From Chloroflexota bacterium (GTDB taxonomy: Bacteria; Chloroflexota; Anaerolineae; Aggregatilineales; Phototrophicaceae), in assembly GCA_009840575.1 (NCBI GenBank), contig VXNO01000023.1:1-34745 (forward strand): a stretch of DNA of 34,745 nt, given 5' to 3'. The notes under the pieces were generated by a model. It was not told the origin of the DNA. It was given only the letters and a program-made list of their open reading frames with translations, and ran no database searches. Positions 14,037-23,403 of the stretch are shown one piece after another (position 1 is the stretch's first letter; every line of letters starts with the position of its first letter). The position numbers were made by a program, and so were the translations under genes.

Positions 14037-15262
14037 CTGGCCGGCACCAGTCGCAGCGCTTCATTCAGGTCGGCGATGAGGTCTTCGGCGTCTTCGATGC
14101 CCAGGGCGAAGCGCACCAGATTGTCGCGGATGCCAGCGGCCAGCCGTTCTTGCGGGCTGAGGTCGTAGTAGCTCACATACGCTGGCTGTTCGATCAGGCT
14201 TTCGGTGCCGCCGAGGCTGGGCGCGATATAGGGGATGCGCAGCCGGTCGATGAAGTCGCTGGTCGCGTGGATGTCGCCCGCCACCTCAAAGCTGACCACG
14301 CCGCCGAAGCCGCTCATCTGGGCGCTGGCGATTTTATGGTCGGGGTGCGATGGCAAGCCGGGATAATGCACGCGGTCGACCTTGGCGTGCTGCTCCAGAA
14401 AGCGCGCGACTTGCAGCGCCGCCTCATTTTGATGGCGCACGCGCACAGCCAGGGTCTTGAGTCCGCGCTCAATGAGAAAGGCTTGATGCGGGTCGATGAC
14501 ATTGCCAAACATGCCGCGGGCATCCTTAAGCGCGGCTATGCGCCCGGCATCGCCCGCGATCGCCCCGCCCAGCACGTCGTTGTGCCCGCCGAAATACTTG
14601 GTCGCGCTGTGCATGACGAAGTCGATGCCATACTCCAGCGGGCGCAGGTTGACCGGCGTGGCAAATGTCGTATCCAGCAGGGTCAAAACGCGATTCGCCC
14701 GCGCCAGCTCGACCAGGCGCGCTAGGTCAACCACGCGCAGGTAGGGGTTGGTCGGCGTCTCAGTGAAGATGAAACGTGTCTTGCCCGGCTGGATGGCAGC
14801 TTCCAGCGCGCCATAATCGCACATGGGCACGATGCTGGTTTCGATGCCGAATTTCTTCAAGGTGCCCAGGCAGAATTGCCGGGTGCGCCGATAGCAGTCA
14901 TCGGTCATGATGATATGCGTGCCCGGACGCAGCACAGTCAAGAAGAGCGATGTAACCGCCGACATGCCGCTGGGGTAGACCAGCGCGTCGCCAGCGCCTT
15001 CTAACTGGGCGATGCGCGCCTCAAGCGACCAGGTCGAGGGATTGCCATAGCGCGCATATTCTTCGCGGTCCAGCTCGCCCCCATAGACCTTGGCATCCAG
15101 GAAGGCAATCAGCTCGGCGGTATTTTTGAATGTGAAAGTGGCTGACTGCACGATGGGCGTGGTCATGGCGTGGAAGCCCTTGTCACGCGCTGCCCCGCCA
15201 TGCACCGATTGCGTGCTGGCACCCTGATAATTGCGGTCTGGCTGGTCAGTTGATTTTGGCAT
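14033..15262 (-). CDS. Cystathionine gamma-synthase/lyase-family PLP enzyme
   Basis: A 409-aa member of the Cys/Met-metabolism PLP family (MetB/MetC/CGL). The PLP Lys lies in HSATKYFGGHNDVLGG. Other family blocks are YARYGNPSTWSLE, YPSGMSAVTS, TETPTNPYLRVVD and the C-terminal SLGGTESLIEQPA. The last block, with its Glu, is more like cystathionine gamma-synthase or gamma-lyase than beta-lyase. The neighbouring thrB and thrC suggest use of a homoserine derivative (O-acyl or O-phospho), but specificity cannot be read from the sequence. ATG 15262 was chosen over 15316 because it has an AGGGG ribosome site and lies downstream of a good promoter. Confidence 0.85.
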   Translation of the reverse strand: MPKSTDQPDRNYQGASTQSVHGGAARDKGFHAMTTPIVQSATFTFKNTAELIAFLDAKVYGGELDREEYARYGNPSTWSLEARIAQLEGAGDALVYPSGMSAVTSLFLTVLRPGTHIIMTDDCYRRTRQFCLGTLKKFGIETSIVPMCDYGALEAAIQPGKTRFIFTETPTNPYLRVVDLARLVELARANRVLTLLDTTFATPVNLRPLEYGIDFVMHSATKYFGGHNDVLGGAIAGDAGRIAALKDARGMFGNVIDPHQAFLIERGLKTLAVRVRHQNEAALQVARFLEQHAKVDRVHYPGLPSHPDHKIASAQMSGFGGVVSFEVAGDIHATSDFIDRLRIPYIAPSLGGTESLIEQPAYVSYYDLSPQERLAAGIRDNLVRFALGIEDAEDLIADLNEALRLVPAS

Positions 15263-15294
15263 TGCCGCCCCTTGAGCGGTTTCTCGCGCGCGGA

Positions 15295-15323
15295 ATGATA
15301 ACACAAGCCATACCAAGCGACAA
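15295..15323 (-). promoter_or_regulatory. Promoter of the cystathionine gamma-synthase-like gene
   Basis: On the minus strand TTGTCG (15323-15318), a 17-nt spacer and TATCAT (15300-15295). This puts transcription start near 15288, about 26 nt before the ATG, with an AGGGG ribosome site between. Confidence 0.55.
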
Positions 15324-15406
15324 TTGCGCGGGCAGTCGTTTTCGCATTTTGCGGCTCTATGCTAAGCTATCAGGCAGAGGCAAATATCCAAGAGGACACA
15401 GCAGAC

Positions 15407-16711
15407 ATGACCGACTCCGCATTTCGCGTCTATGGTGGGCAGCCGCTGCAAGGCGAGATCCATGTGCAGCGCGCCAAGAATGCCATCCTGGCGATGATCG
15501 CCGCGGCTATCGTGGTCGAAGAGGGCGAAACCGTCTTGCGCCAGGTGCCCGATATTGAGGATGTCGATTGCGCCTTTGAGCTGCTGCGCATGGTGGGCGC
15601 GCATGTCGATTATGACCGGCAGAGCAAAACCGCCCGCATTGATGCCAGCGAGGTGGATAACGGCGTCTTGCCCGCGGATATCACCGAGCGCTTTCGTGGC
15701 TCTGTGCTTTTTCTTGCGCCGCTGCAGATCCGCCTGGGCTATGTGGAATTGCCGGGCAGTGGCGGCTGCGACATTGGCACGCGCAAGATCGACTTTCATC
15801 ATCGCGGCTTCGCTCGGCTAGGCGCGCAGGTGCATTATTATGATGATGGCCGCACCATTGCCGAGCTAGCGGGCAGGCGCTTTCGTGGCTCGCAGCTGTA
15901 TCTGGACTGGCCCAGCCACACCGGCACAGAAAACCTGATGCTGGCGGCGGCGCTGGCTGAGGGGCAGACGATCCTGGAAAATGCGTCAGTCGAGCCCGAA
16001 GTCGTCGATTTTGGCAATTTTCTGAATGCCATGGGCGCGGATATCCGCGGGCTGGGCACACACACGCTTTTCATCAACGGCGTGGAGCGGCTACGCGCGA
16101 CTGACTATACACCCGTGCCCGACCGGCTGGTGACCGGCACCTTCATGATGGCGGCGGCGATCACTGGCGGCGATGTGACTGTGCAGGGTGTCGAGCCGGC
16201 GCACCTGCGTATCGTCTGCGCCAAGCTGGAGCAGATGGGCGTACATATCGACATCCATGGCAGGGCGATCCGTGTGCGGGGGCGGCGCGAACGGCTGAAC
16301 CCCATCAACATTCAGACTTACCCCTACCCCGGCTTCCCGACTGACTTGCAGCCCTGCGTGGCGGCGCTTTCTTGCTTGTCCGATGGCACGAGTTATATCC
16401 GCGAGCGCGTCTTTGATAACCGCTACGATTATGCCGACGCCCTGCTGCAGATGGGCGCGGATATTCTCATCAGCCAAGGTGGCGCTTGCATCATCCAGGG
16501 GGTGGAACGGTTGAGGCCCGCCCGCCTCACCGCCCACAACATCCGCGCGGGCGCAACCATCCTGCTGGCGGCGCTGGCCACCGAAGGCGAAAGCACAATT
16601 CGCAATGTCTACCAGATCGACCGCGGCTACGAAGGCATTGAAGACCTCTTGAGCCAACTGGGCGCGAATATCACGCGGATTACGGCGCAATCGGAACTTC
16701 AGCTCGCTTAG
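15407..16711 (+). CDS. murA: UDP-N-acetylglucosamine 1-carboxyvinyltransferase
   Basis: A 434-aa MurA/AroA-fold enzyme that adds enolpyruvate to UDP-GlcNAc, the first committed step of peptidoglycan synthesis in the cytoplasm. The substrate Lys/Asn pair is K24-N25 (RAKNAILAM). The catalytic loop reads ELPGSGGCDIG with Cys121 at the position of the fosfomycin-reactive Cys115 of E. coli, so the enzyme should be fosfomycin-sensitive. The C-terminal FPTDLQ and RVFDNRYDYAD (Arg/Glu region) are typical. ATG 15407 with AGAGGA upstream gives a standard N-terminus; an in-frame ATG at 15359 is judged too early. A weak -10-like TATGCT at 15358-15363 may be its promoter. Confidence 0.9.
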   Translation: MTDSAFRVYGGQPLQGEIHVQRAKNAILAMIAAAIVVEEGETVLRQVPDIEDVDCAFELLRMVGAHVDYDRQSKTARIDASEVDNGVLPADITERFRGSVLFLAPLQIRLGYVELPGSGGCDIGTRKIDFHHRGFARLGAQVHYYDDGRTIAELAGRRFRGSQLYLDWPSHTGTENLMLAAALAEGQTILENASVEPEVVDFGNFLNAMGADIRGLGTHTLFINGVERLRATDYTPVPDRLVTGTFMMAAAITGGDVTVQGVEPAHLRIVCAKLEQMGVHIDIHGRAIRVRGRRERLNPINIQTYPYPGFPTDLQPCVAALSCLSDGTSYIRERVFDNRYDYADALLQMGADILISQGGACIIQGVERLRPARLTAHNIRAGATILLAALATEGESTIRNVYQIDRGYEGIEDLLSQLGANITRITAQSELQLA

Positions 16712-16732
16712 AAGGCTTGCCGCTTCCTGGCC

Positions 16733-16762
16733 CACCCCTCCCCGAAGCATCAGGGAGGGGTG
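16733..16762. repeat. Perfect 10-bp hairpin between convergent murA and leuB
   Basis: CACCCCTCCC (16733-16742), a 10-nt loop, GGGAGGGGTG (16753-16762). It is symmetrical and lies 22 nt after the murA stop. Neither strand has a T-run after the stem, so it may act as a bidirectional stop or 3'-end protector, or be a copy of an intergenic repeat. The rest of 16763-16866 holds only a C/G-rich imperfect repeat near 16828-16858. Confidence 0.5.
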
Positions 16763-16866
16763 CTAATCTCAAGGAACTCGGAGTTTATGACCGGTATTTC
16801 TTACTGGAGCATAGCTTGGCGAAACCTTCCCCTTCATTGATATGGGGGCGAGGGGGATAGACCACC

Positions 16867-17928
16867 TTAGATGCGCGCCAAGACCGCCGCCGCAAATTCA
16901 TCAGTAGATACGGGTGCCTCACCAGCCCCCGCGATATCCGCTGTGCGCAAGCCATGCGCGAGCGCCGCGTCCACAGCCGCTTCAATGGCGCTGGCTTCTG
17001 CTTCCAGCCGCAAGCTGTAACGCAACAGCAGCGCCGCGCTGAGGAACATGCCGATTGGGTTGGCTTTGCCTTGTCCGGCGATATCGGGCGCGGAGCCATG
17101 CACAGGCTCGTACAAGCCAAAACTATCGGCGCGCAAGGATGCCGACGGCAGCATACCCAGGCTGCCCGCCAGCACGGAGGCTTCATCGCTCAAAATGTCG
17201 CCGAACATATTGCCCGCCACGATGACATCAAAGCTGCCCGGGCGCGTCAGCAGATGCATGGTCGCCGCGTCCACCAGCAGATGCTCCAGCTCGACATCGG
17301 CGTATTCTTCATGCAGCGCCACGACTGCGCGCCGCCACAAGCGCATGGAAGCCAGCACATTGGCTTTGTCCACCGAGCATAATTTGCCGCGTCTGCCCTG
17401 CGCCGCGCGAAAAGCCACATTCGCCACTTGTTCGACCTGGGCGCTGGTGTAGCTCATCGTGTCATAGGAAGTATCACCTGTTCCCTGCTCTTGCCGCTCG
17501 CCAAAATAGATGCCGCTGACTAGCTCACGCACGAAGAGAATATCGACATCTTGCAGCAATTCCGCCCGCAAAGGCGCATGAGCCGCCAAGGCTGGATAGG
17601 TCTTAACCGGGCGCAGATTGGCGAAGAGACCAAAATGCTGGCGCAAGCCTAACAAGCCGCGCTCGGGCTGGACTGTAGCTGTTGGGTCCGACCACTTGGG
17701 TCCGCCCACCGCGCCCAGCAGGATGGCATCCGCTTCTTCACAGATAGCGATGGTTTCGGGCGGCAGGGGATCCCCCGTCTCGTCAATGGCGATGCCGCCG
17801 ATCAAACCATGCAGGAATCGAAACTGGTGTCCCCGCTTTTCAGCTAGCGCCGCCAGCAGCCGGGCCGCATGGGATACGACTTCCGGACCAATGCCATCGC
17901 CCGCGAGTACCGCGATTGTCGCTTTCAT
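16867..17928 (-). CDS. leuB: 3-isopropylmalate dehydrogenase
   Basis: A 353-aa isocitrate/isopropylmalate dehydrogenase-family protein. It oxidatively decarboxylates 3-isopropylmalate for leucine, and with CimA in the same operon probably also 3-methylmalate for isoleucine. Signatures are the N-terminal LAGDGIGPEV, the substrate Arg block RGLLGLRQHFGLFANLRP, SVDKANVL (catalytic Lys) and the NAD site EPVHGSAPDIAGQGKANPIG. ATG 17928 has an AAGGA ribosome site at 6 nt; the frame is open upstream only as an overlap with cimA. It is the last gene of the branched-chain operon, 22 nt after cimA. Confidence 0.93.
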   Translation of the reverse strand: MKATIAVLAGDGIGPEVVSHAARLLAALAEKRGHQFRFLHGLIGGIAIDETGDPLPPETIAICEEADAILLGAVGGPKWSDPTATVQPERGLLGLRQHFGLFANLRPVKTYPALAAHAPLRAELLQDVDILFVRELVSGIYFGERQEQGTGDTSYDTMSYTSAQVEQVANVAFRAAQGRRGKLCSVDKANVLASMRLWRRAVVALHEEYADVELEHLLVDAATMHLLTRPGSFDVIVAGNMFGDILSDEASVLAGSLGMLPSASLRADSFGLYEPVHGSAPDIAGQGKANPIGMFLSAALLLRYSLRLEAEASAIEAAVDAALAHGLRTADIAGAGEAPVSTDEFAAAVLARI

Positions 17929-17950
17929 CTGTTGTCCTTCCCTATCGTGA

Positions 17951-19549
17951 TTAGCGCGCCATTGCCAGTGGCGTCGCTTCGCCTTGGCTACTGGCGATCG
18001 ATAAACCATATTCGACGCTGTCGACCAGCGCCAGCCAACTCGCGCAGATAATATCCGTGCCTGCGCCGACTGTGCTCCAGCGCTCTTTGCCATTGTATGA
18101 ATCGATCAATACGCGGGTCATAGCGCCGGTGGCTTGCTGGCTGTCGATGATGCGTACTTTGTAATCGACCAGTTGAATATCGCGCAGCGCCGGATACAGC
18201 GGCAGCAAAGCCTTGCGCAGCGCCAGGTCCAGCGCATTGACCGGCCCATTGCCCTCGGCAGCGGTGTGCACCACATCGCCATCGACATCCAGCTTGACCA
18301 TCGCCTCCGCCAGTTGCCCGCGCCCACGCCGGTCTTCGACGATGACGGTGAAATCTAGTAAATTAAAAAGCGGTTCATAATCCGCCGCTGCCCGCCGCAA
18401 ACGCACCGCCACCGAGGCCTCCGCGCCCTCAAAGACAAAGCCGGCATTCTCCAGTTCTTTGATTTCGTTTAAGACCTGCGTCGCCTCGAAGCGAGAAACA
18501 TCCAAGCCCAGTTCTTCCGATTTGCTGAGCAGGTTGCCGCGCCCCGATAAATCCGACACCAGCACGCGCGTCTTGTTGCCAACCAATTCGGGATCGATAT
18601 GTTGATAGCTATCAACATTGCGTCGCATCGCCGCCACATGGATGCCGCCTTTATGCGCGAAGGCGCTCTTGCCCACATAAGGCAGATGCGTATCGGGCGC
18701 CAAGTTGGCGATCTCGGCGACCGCCCGCGATAGATGCGTCAATATGGACAGTTGGCCATCTTGCGCCAGGCAAGGCAAGCCCATCTTCAGGATGATATCG
18801 GGGATGATGCTGCAGAGGTTGGCGTTGCCACAGCGCTCGCCATAGCCGTTGATAGTACCTTGCACATGCGCCGCGCCCGCCTGCACCGCCGCCAGTGAAT
18901 TCGCCACCGCCAGTTCGCTGTCGTTGTGCGTATGGATGCCGAAGACCACCTGCGGGAATAGCTCACGCGCGCGCAGAAAGAAATCCGCGATTTCCCAAGG
19001 CATGGAGCCGCCGTTGGTATCGCAGAGCGTGATGACATCCGCCCCGCCAGCCGCCGCAGCCGCCAAGGTATCAAAGCCGTATTCCATATCCAGCTTTGCG
19101 CCGTCGAAAAAATGCTCGGCGTCGTAGATGACCTCTTTGCCCAGCGATTTCAGAAATGCCAGGCTGTCTTCGATCATGCGCAGGTTTTCTGCCGCCGTGG
19201 TCTGCAAGACATCGGTAACATGCAGCATGGAAGTCTTGCCGACCACCGTCACCACCGGCGTCTCAGCCGCCACCAGCGCGCGGATGTTGGCATCGTCTTC
19301 GGGCGCGATGCCTTTGCGCCGCGTCGACCCAAAAGCGGCGATCTTGGCGTTTGCCAGGTCGAGCCCGCCCACCTGCTCGAAATAGGCGACGTCTTTGGGG
19401 TTGGAGCCAGGCCAACCGCCTTCGATATAATCCACGCCTAGCTCGTCCAGCAGCCGCGTGATATGCAGCTTGTCGGCCACGGAGAAAGAAACGCCCTCGC
19501 GCTGGCTGCCATCGCGCAGGGTCGTATCGTAGATTGCGACTTTCTGCAT
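17951..19549 (-). CDS. cimA: (R)-citramalate synthase
   Basis: A 532-aa DRE-TIM/LeuA-family enzyme. The start DTTLRDGSQREGVSFSVADK and EGGWPGSNPKD are characteristic of CimA rather than LeuA, whose counterpart in this operon has DGEQSPGATLS and EAGFPAASPDD. CimA condenses pyruvate with acetyl-CoA to citramalate, giving 2-oxobutyrate for isoleucine without threonine deaminase. The metal-binding HTHND (GIHTHNDSELA) is present, and a C-terminal LeuA-type dimer/allosteric domain (about 385-520) suggests feedback control. It starts 25 nt after leuD with AGGAAGG upstream. Confidence 0.92.
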   Translation of the reverse strand: MQKVAIYDTTLRDGSQREGVSFSVADKLHITRLLDELGVDYIEGGWPGSNPKDVAYFEQVGGLDLANAKIAAFGSTRRKGIAPEDDANIRALVAAETPVVTVVGKTSMLHVTDVLQTTAAENLRMIEDSLAFLKSLGKEVIYDAEHFFDGAKLDMEYGFDTLAAAAAGGADVITLCDTNGGSMPWEIADFFLRARELFPQVVFGIHTHNDSELAVANSLAAVQAGAAHVQGTINGYGERCGNANLCSIIPDIILKMGLPCLAQDGQLSILTHLSRAVAEIANLAPDTHLPYVGKSAFAHKGGIHVAAMRRNVDSYQHIDPELVGNKTRVLVSDLSGRGNLLSKSEELGLDVSRFEATQVLNEIKELENAGFVFEGAEASVAVRLRRAAADYEPLFNLLDFTVIVEDRRGRGQLAEAMVKLDVDGDVVHTAAEGNGPVNALDLALRKALLPLYPALRDIQLVDYKVRIIDSQQATGAMTRVLIDSYNGKERWSTVGAGTDIICASWLALVDSVEYGLSIASSQGEATPLAMAR

Positions 19550-19574
19550 GGGCTGCGGACCTTCCTGTTGCGGA

Positions 19575-20186
19575 TTAGACGGTGGTTTTCACCCGCTGCG
19601 GATTGCTCGCTTCGAAAGCACGCACATCACCGTCCAACGCCAGCAGATAACCAAGTTGGTCGACGCCATGCAGCAGGCAATACTTCGAGAAGCCATCCAG
19701 CGGGAAATTGACGCGCCGGCCATCGGGCAGGGTCAGCGCCTGCGCCTCGACATCGACGCTGACTTCTGTGCCCGGCGCTTCCTCCGCCAGGCTGAATAGC
19801 TGCTGCTGGGTATCACGGTCGACGACGATGGGCAGCAAGCCATTTTTGAGCGCGTTGTTGCGGAAGATATCGGCGAAATCAGTGCTGATTACCGCTTTGA
19901 AGCCCGCGCCTAGCAGAGCCCAAGGCGCATGTTCGCGGGAGCTGCCGCAGCCAAAATTGTTGCCAGCCACCAAGACCGACGCGCCAGCATAATCGGGTTG
20001 ATTGAGGATAAAATCGGGGTTGGGCGTCTCGCCATCTTCCAGGTAGCGCCAGTCGCAGAAAGCCGCTTTGCCCAAGCCGGCTTTGTCGGTCACTTTCAAA
20101 AAGCGCGCCGGGATGATCTGGTCGGTATCGATGTCGTTGACGGGCAAGCCGACGATGCTGCCGCTGATGTGCCGTAGCTTTTCCAT
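19575..20186 (-). CDS. leuD: 3-isopropylmalate dehydratase small subunit
   Basis: A 203-aa LeuD of normal length, partner of LeuC in isomerising 2- to 3-isopropylmalate (and, by inference, citramalate to methylmalate). Signatures are the N-terminal [35 protein letters not shown] (substrate loop) and [21 protein letters not shown] 20186 has TAGGAG as ribosome site and starts 10 nt after the leuC stop. The frame is open to 20228, but that would overlap leuC. Confidence 0.95.
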   Translation of the reverse strand: MEKLRHISGSIVGLPVNDIDTDQIIPARFLKVTDKAGLGKAAFCDWRYLEDGETPNPDFILNQPDYAGASVLVAGNNFGCGSSREHAPWALLGAGFKAVISTDFADIFRNNALKNGLLPIVVDRDTQQQLFSLAEEAPGTEVSVDVEAQALTLPDGRRVNFPLDGFSKYCLLHGVDQLGYLLALDGDVRAFEASNPQRVKTTV

Positions 20187-20196
20187 AATTGGTCTC

Positions 20197-21633
20197 CTAA
20201 TTCGCCAGCATGACGCGCGGGTCAGCAACCGCGCCCGCTACTGCTGATGCCGCCGCCGTCAGCGGGCTGGCCAAGAAAGTGCGCCCGCCTTTGCCTTGAC
20301 GCCCCTCGAAGTTGCGATTGCTGGTCGAAACAGCGTATTGCCCCGGCCGCAGTTGGTCGCCATTCATGGCGATGCACATGGAACAGCCTGCCTCCCGCCA
20401 TTCCGCGCCCGCCGCCCGGAAAATCTCATGCAAGCCTTCGCTTTCCGCCTGCATCTTGACCTGCTGCGAGCCGGGCACGACCATCATGCGTACCGAATCA
20501 GCCACCTTACGACCGTCCATGAAGCGCGCTGCCTGCCGCAGGTCCGTGATGCGCGAGTTGGTGCAACTACCGATGAAGACCACATCAATGGCTTTGCCCA
20601 GCAGTTGCTGTCCGGGCGACAAGTCCATGTAGTCCAGCGCCTTGTCCAGCGCGATTTTCTTGTTGACATCGGGTTCATCGGCAGGCGCAGGCACAGCGCC
20701 ATCAATCGGCATACCCATGCCTGGGTTGGTGCCATAGGTGATCATGGGGATCAGCTCATCAGCGCGCAAAGTGATCTCCTGGTCGAAGGTCGCGCCGGGG
20801 TCGCTGGGCAGGCTGCGCCAATGAGCCAGCGCCGCATCCCACTCCGCGCCGCTGGGGGCATGCCGCCGCCCGCGCATATACTCAAAGGTGGTGTCGTCGG
20901 GCGCGACCATGCCCGCCCGCGCGCCGCCTTCGATGGACATATTGCAGACCGTCATGCGCCCTTCCATACTGAGGCTGCGGATGGCTTCGCCGCGGTATTC
21001 AAAGACCTTGCCCGTGCCGCCGCCGATGCCGATGCGGGCGATGATGGCCAGGATGATGTCTTTTGCGGTAACGCCGTCGCCCAGCCGTCCGTCGACATTG
21101 ATGGCCATGGTGCGCGGCTTGTTCTGCAGCAAGGTCTGCGTCGCCAGGACATGCCCGACTTCGCTGGTGCCAATGCCGAATGCCAGCGCGCCAAATGCGC
21201 CGTGGGTGCTGGTATGGCTGTCGCCGCATACGATGGTCATGCCTGGCTGCGTCAAGCCTTTTTCGGGACCAATCACATGCACAATGCCCTGATGTTCATC
21301 GCCCAGGGCGTACATCGGGATGCCGAAGTCGCGGCAATTGCGCGAAAAAGTATCCAGTTGCAGCGCGGCCATAGCATCAGCAATCGGGATGACGCCCAAG
21401 TCGTTGCGGGGCGTGGTGGGCGTGCTGTGGTCCATCGTGCCAATCGTCTGGTCGGGACGGCGCACCGCTAGCCCGCGCTCGCGCAGCATAGAAAAAGCCT
21501 GCGGCGAAGTAACCTCGTGCACCAGGTGCAGGTCAATGTAGAGCACGGCTGGCGTGTCGTCGCTTTGTTCGCGCACTGTGTGGGCATGCCAGACTTTTTC
21601 AAAGAGCGTGCGCGGTCTTCCGTTTTCCGTCAT
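20197..21633 (-). CDS. leuC: 3-isopropylmalate dehydratase large subunit
   Basis: A 478-aa aconitase-family protein carrying the [4Fe-4S] cluster. The three cluster cysteines are in GSCTNSR and [18 protein letters not shown] and DHSTPTT are substrate-binding blocks. Length is typical for the bacterial LeuC type that pairs with a separate LeuD. It lies 22 nt after leuA with GAGGA as ribosome site and 10 nt before leuD. In this operon it should serve both leucine and citramalate-derived isoleucine synthesis. Confidence 0.95.
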   Translation of the reverse strand: MTENGRPRTLFEKVWHAHTVREQSDDTPAVLYIDLHLVHEVTSPQAFSMLRERGLAVRRPDQTIGTMDHSTPTTPRNDLGVIPIADAMAALQLDTFSRNCRDFGIPMYALGDEHQGIVHVIGPEKGLTQPGMTIVCGDSHTSTHGAFGALAFGIGTSEVGHVLATQTLLQNKPRTMAINVDGRLGDGVTAKDIILAIIARIGIGGGTGKVFEYRGEAIRSLSMEGRMTVCNMSIEGGARAGMVAPDDTTFEYMRGRRHAPSGAEWDAALAHWRSLPSDPGATFDQEITLRADELIPMITYGTNPGMGMPIDGAVPAPADEPDVNKKIALDKALDYMDLSPGQQLLGKAIDVVFIGSCTNSRITDLRQAARFMDGRKVADSVRMMVVPGSQQVKMQAESEGLHEIFRAAGAEWREAGCSMCIAMNGDQLRPGQYAVSTSNRNFEGRQGKGGRTFLASPLTAAASAVAGAVADPRVMLAN

Positions 21634-21655
21634 TTTGCATTCCTCAACTTTCTAT

Positions 21656-23263
21656 TCAGGCGGATAGTCCGACCACGGCGATATCGCCTTCCGGCGCGAC
21701 ATCGGCGGAGCCCAGGCTGGCGATCATGCGGTTCAGCGCAGCCACATAAGCTTTCACGCTGGAGACGACGATATCGCTATGCGCGCCATAGCCGCCGAAT
21801 GTACGGCTGCCGCCAGTGGGCGCGATGCGCACAGTCACCTCGCCCAGCGCGTCGATGCCTTCGGTAACGCTGTTCACATTGAATTCCAGCAAGGTGCAGG
21901 GCGCTTGGATGATCGCGTCCACAGCGCGATAGGAGGCGTCCACGGGTCCCGTCCCAACCGCCGACACAACGATTTCTTCGCCATGCTGGTCGGTCATTTT
22001 GACTGTCGCCGTGGGCATACCCATCGTGCCGCAGACCACCTGGATATCCACCAGGCGGTAGTAGTCTTCGGGTTTTTGCGCGGCTTCATCGGCGACCAAG
22101 GCTTCCAGGTCGGCATCGGTCACGGTCTTTTTCATATCCGCCAGCGCCTTGAAGCGGCGGAAGACATCCATCAGTTCATCGCCAGTCACATCATAACCCA
22201 GCTCGCTCAGGCGCACGCGCAGGGCATGGCGGCCGCTGTGTTTGCCGAGTACCAGCTTGCTCTGCGTGAGGCCGACTGTTTCCGGCGTCATGATTTCGAA
22301 GGTCTTGGCATTTTTCAGCACGCCGTCTTGATGGATGCCGCTCTCATGGGCGAAAGCATTCGCCCCGACGATAGCTTTGTTGGGCTGCACGGGCATGCCC
22401 ATGTAGTTGCGCACCATGCGGCTGGTCTTCATGATCTGCGTGGAGTCGATATTCGTGCGCAGGTCGTAGAAGCTCTTGCGCGTATGGATAGCCATGACGA
22501 CTTCTTCCAGGCTGGTATTGCCGGCGCGCTCGCCGATGCCATTGATGGTAACTTCTACCTGGCGCACGCCGCGCTTTAAGCCAGCCAACGTGTTGGCGGT
22601 GGCCAAACCCAGATCGTTATGGCAATGCACCGACCAGATTACGCCGCTGCCGGGGCCTGCGCCGGGCGTCTCGTTGATGAGCATTTCCAGCGTGTCCGCC
22701 CATTCCGACGGCATGACATAGCCGACCGTATCGGGGATGTTCAGGGTCGTCGCGCCACATTCGACCGCGGCGGCACAGGCTTGGATCAAGTATTCGGTAT
22801 CGGTCCGTCCCGCGTCCATGGGGCTGAACTCGACATCGTCACACAGGCTCTTCGCCAGGCTAACGGCTTCGCGGATGCGCTGCAAGCCTTCCGTTTTGTC
22901 GATGCGCAGCATAGCCAGGTGGCTGGGCGAGGTGCCGAGGAAGGTATGGATGCGCGGTTTTGCCGCCTGCTTGACCCCCTCCCAGGCGGTACGGATATCG
23001 CTTTCGACGGCGCGCGCCAAGCCGGCCACGGTCGGCCCTTCCGCCGTGCCGACTTCGCGGGCGATGCGCTGCACGGCGCGCAGGTCATCCGGGGAGGCGG
23101 CGGGGAAGCCGGCTTCGATGACATCGACGCCCAAGGCGGAGAGCTGGCGGGCGATCTCCAGCTTCTCGGCGCTGGAAAGCGTCGCGCCCGGGCTTTGCTC
23201 GCCATCACGCAGGGTGGTATCAAAAATTATGACGGTGTTTTCGTCGTAGCTTCGCTTTGGCAT
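21656..23263 (-). CDS. leuA: 2-isopropylmalate synthase
   Basis: A 535-aa LeuA, which condenses 2-ketoisovalerate with acetyl-CoA as the first step of leucine synthesis. The catalytic TIM barrel starts with FDTTLRDGEQSPGATLS and carries the metal-binding HCHNDLGLA. The C-terminal allosteric domain (about 400-525, VGTGPVDASYRAVDAII ... FGGYGAHSDIVVSSVKAY) binds leucine for feedback inhibition in this family. ATG 23263 has AAAAGGAGC 8 nt upstream. The 140-nt gap to ilvC is the longest between cistrons in the operon and holds a short open frame with a perfect ribosome site (23227-23343). Confidence 0.95.
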   Translation of the reverse strand: MPKRSYDENTVIIFDTTLRDGEQSPGATLSSAEKLEIARQLSALGVDVIEAGFPAASPDDLRAVQRIAREVGTAEGPTVAGLARAVESDIRTAWEGVKQAAKPRIHTFLGTSPSHLAMLRIDKTEGLQRIREAVSLAKSLCDDVEFSPMDAGRTDTEYLIQACAAAVECGATTLNIPDTVGYVMPSEWADTLEMLINETPGAGPGSGVIWSVHCHNDLGLATANTLAGLKRGVRQVEVTINGIGERAGNTSLEEVVMAIHTRKSFYDLRTNIDSTQIMKTSRMVRNYMGMPVQPNKAIVGANAFAHESGIHQDGVLKNAKTFEIMTPETVGLTQSKLVLGKHSGRHALRVRLSELGYDVTGDELMDVFRRFKALADMKKTVTDADLEALVADEAAQKPEDYYRLVDIQVVCGTMGMPTATVKMTDQHGEEIVVSAVGTGPVDASYRAVDAIIQAPCTLLEFNVNSVTEGIDALGEVTVRIAPTGGSRTFGGYGAHSDIVVSSVKAYVAALNRMIASLGSADVAPEGDIAVVGLSA

Positions 23264-23343
23264 AGGGAGGCGCTCCTTTTCACATATCGTCTGTGGTCAA
23301 TAGCGAAACGCGGGCTAAGCCCAGCAAGACCATCTTCCGACAT
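23227..23343 (-). CDS. Possible 38-codon upstream ORF overlapping leuA
   Basis: ATG 23343 is preceded by AAGGAGG with a 7-nt spacer, the strongest ribosome site in the operon. The frame (MSEDGLAGLSPRFAIDH...) runs 38 codons to TAA 23227-23229, overlapping leuA by 37 nt in another frame. It has no recognised family and is not rich in branched-chain codons. It may serve translational coupling or be fortuitous. Confidence 0.3.
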   Translation of the reverse strand: MSEDGLAGLSPRFAIDHRRYVKRSASLCQSEATTKTPS

Positions 23344-23403
23344 CCACACACCTCCTTCCTTTCGACTATCGCTTACGCGGCGGCTCTTCAGCTTGCCTGC
23401 GCC

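Noticed and set aside
20296-21471. 391-codon open frame antisense to leuC
   Set aside because: A His/Arg/Ala-rich shadow of a high-GC gene. leuC on the other strand is certain, and the frame has no recognisable domain.
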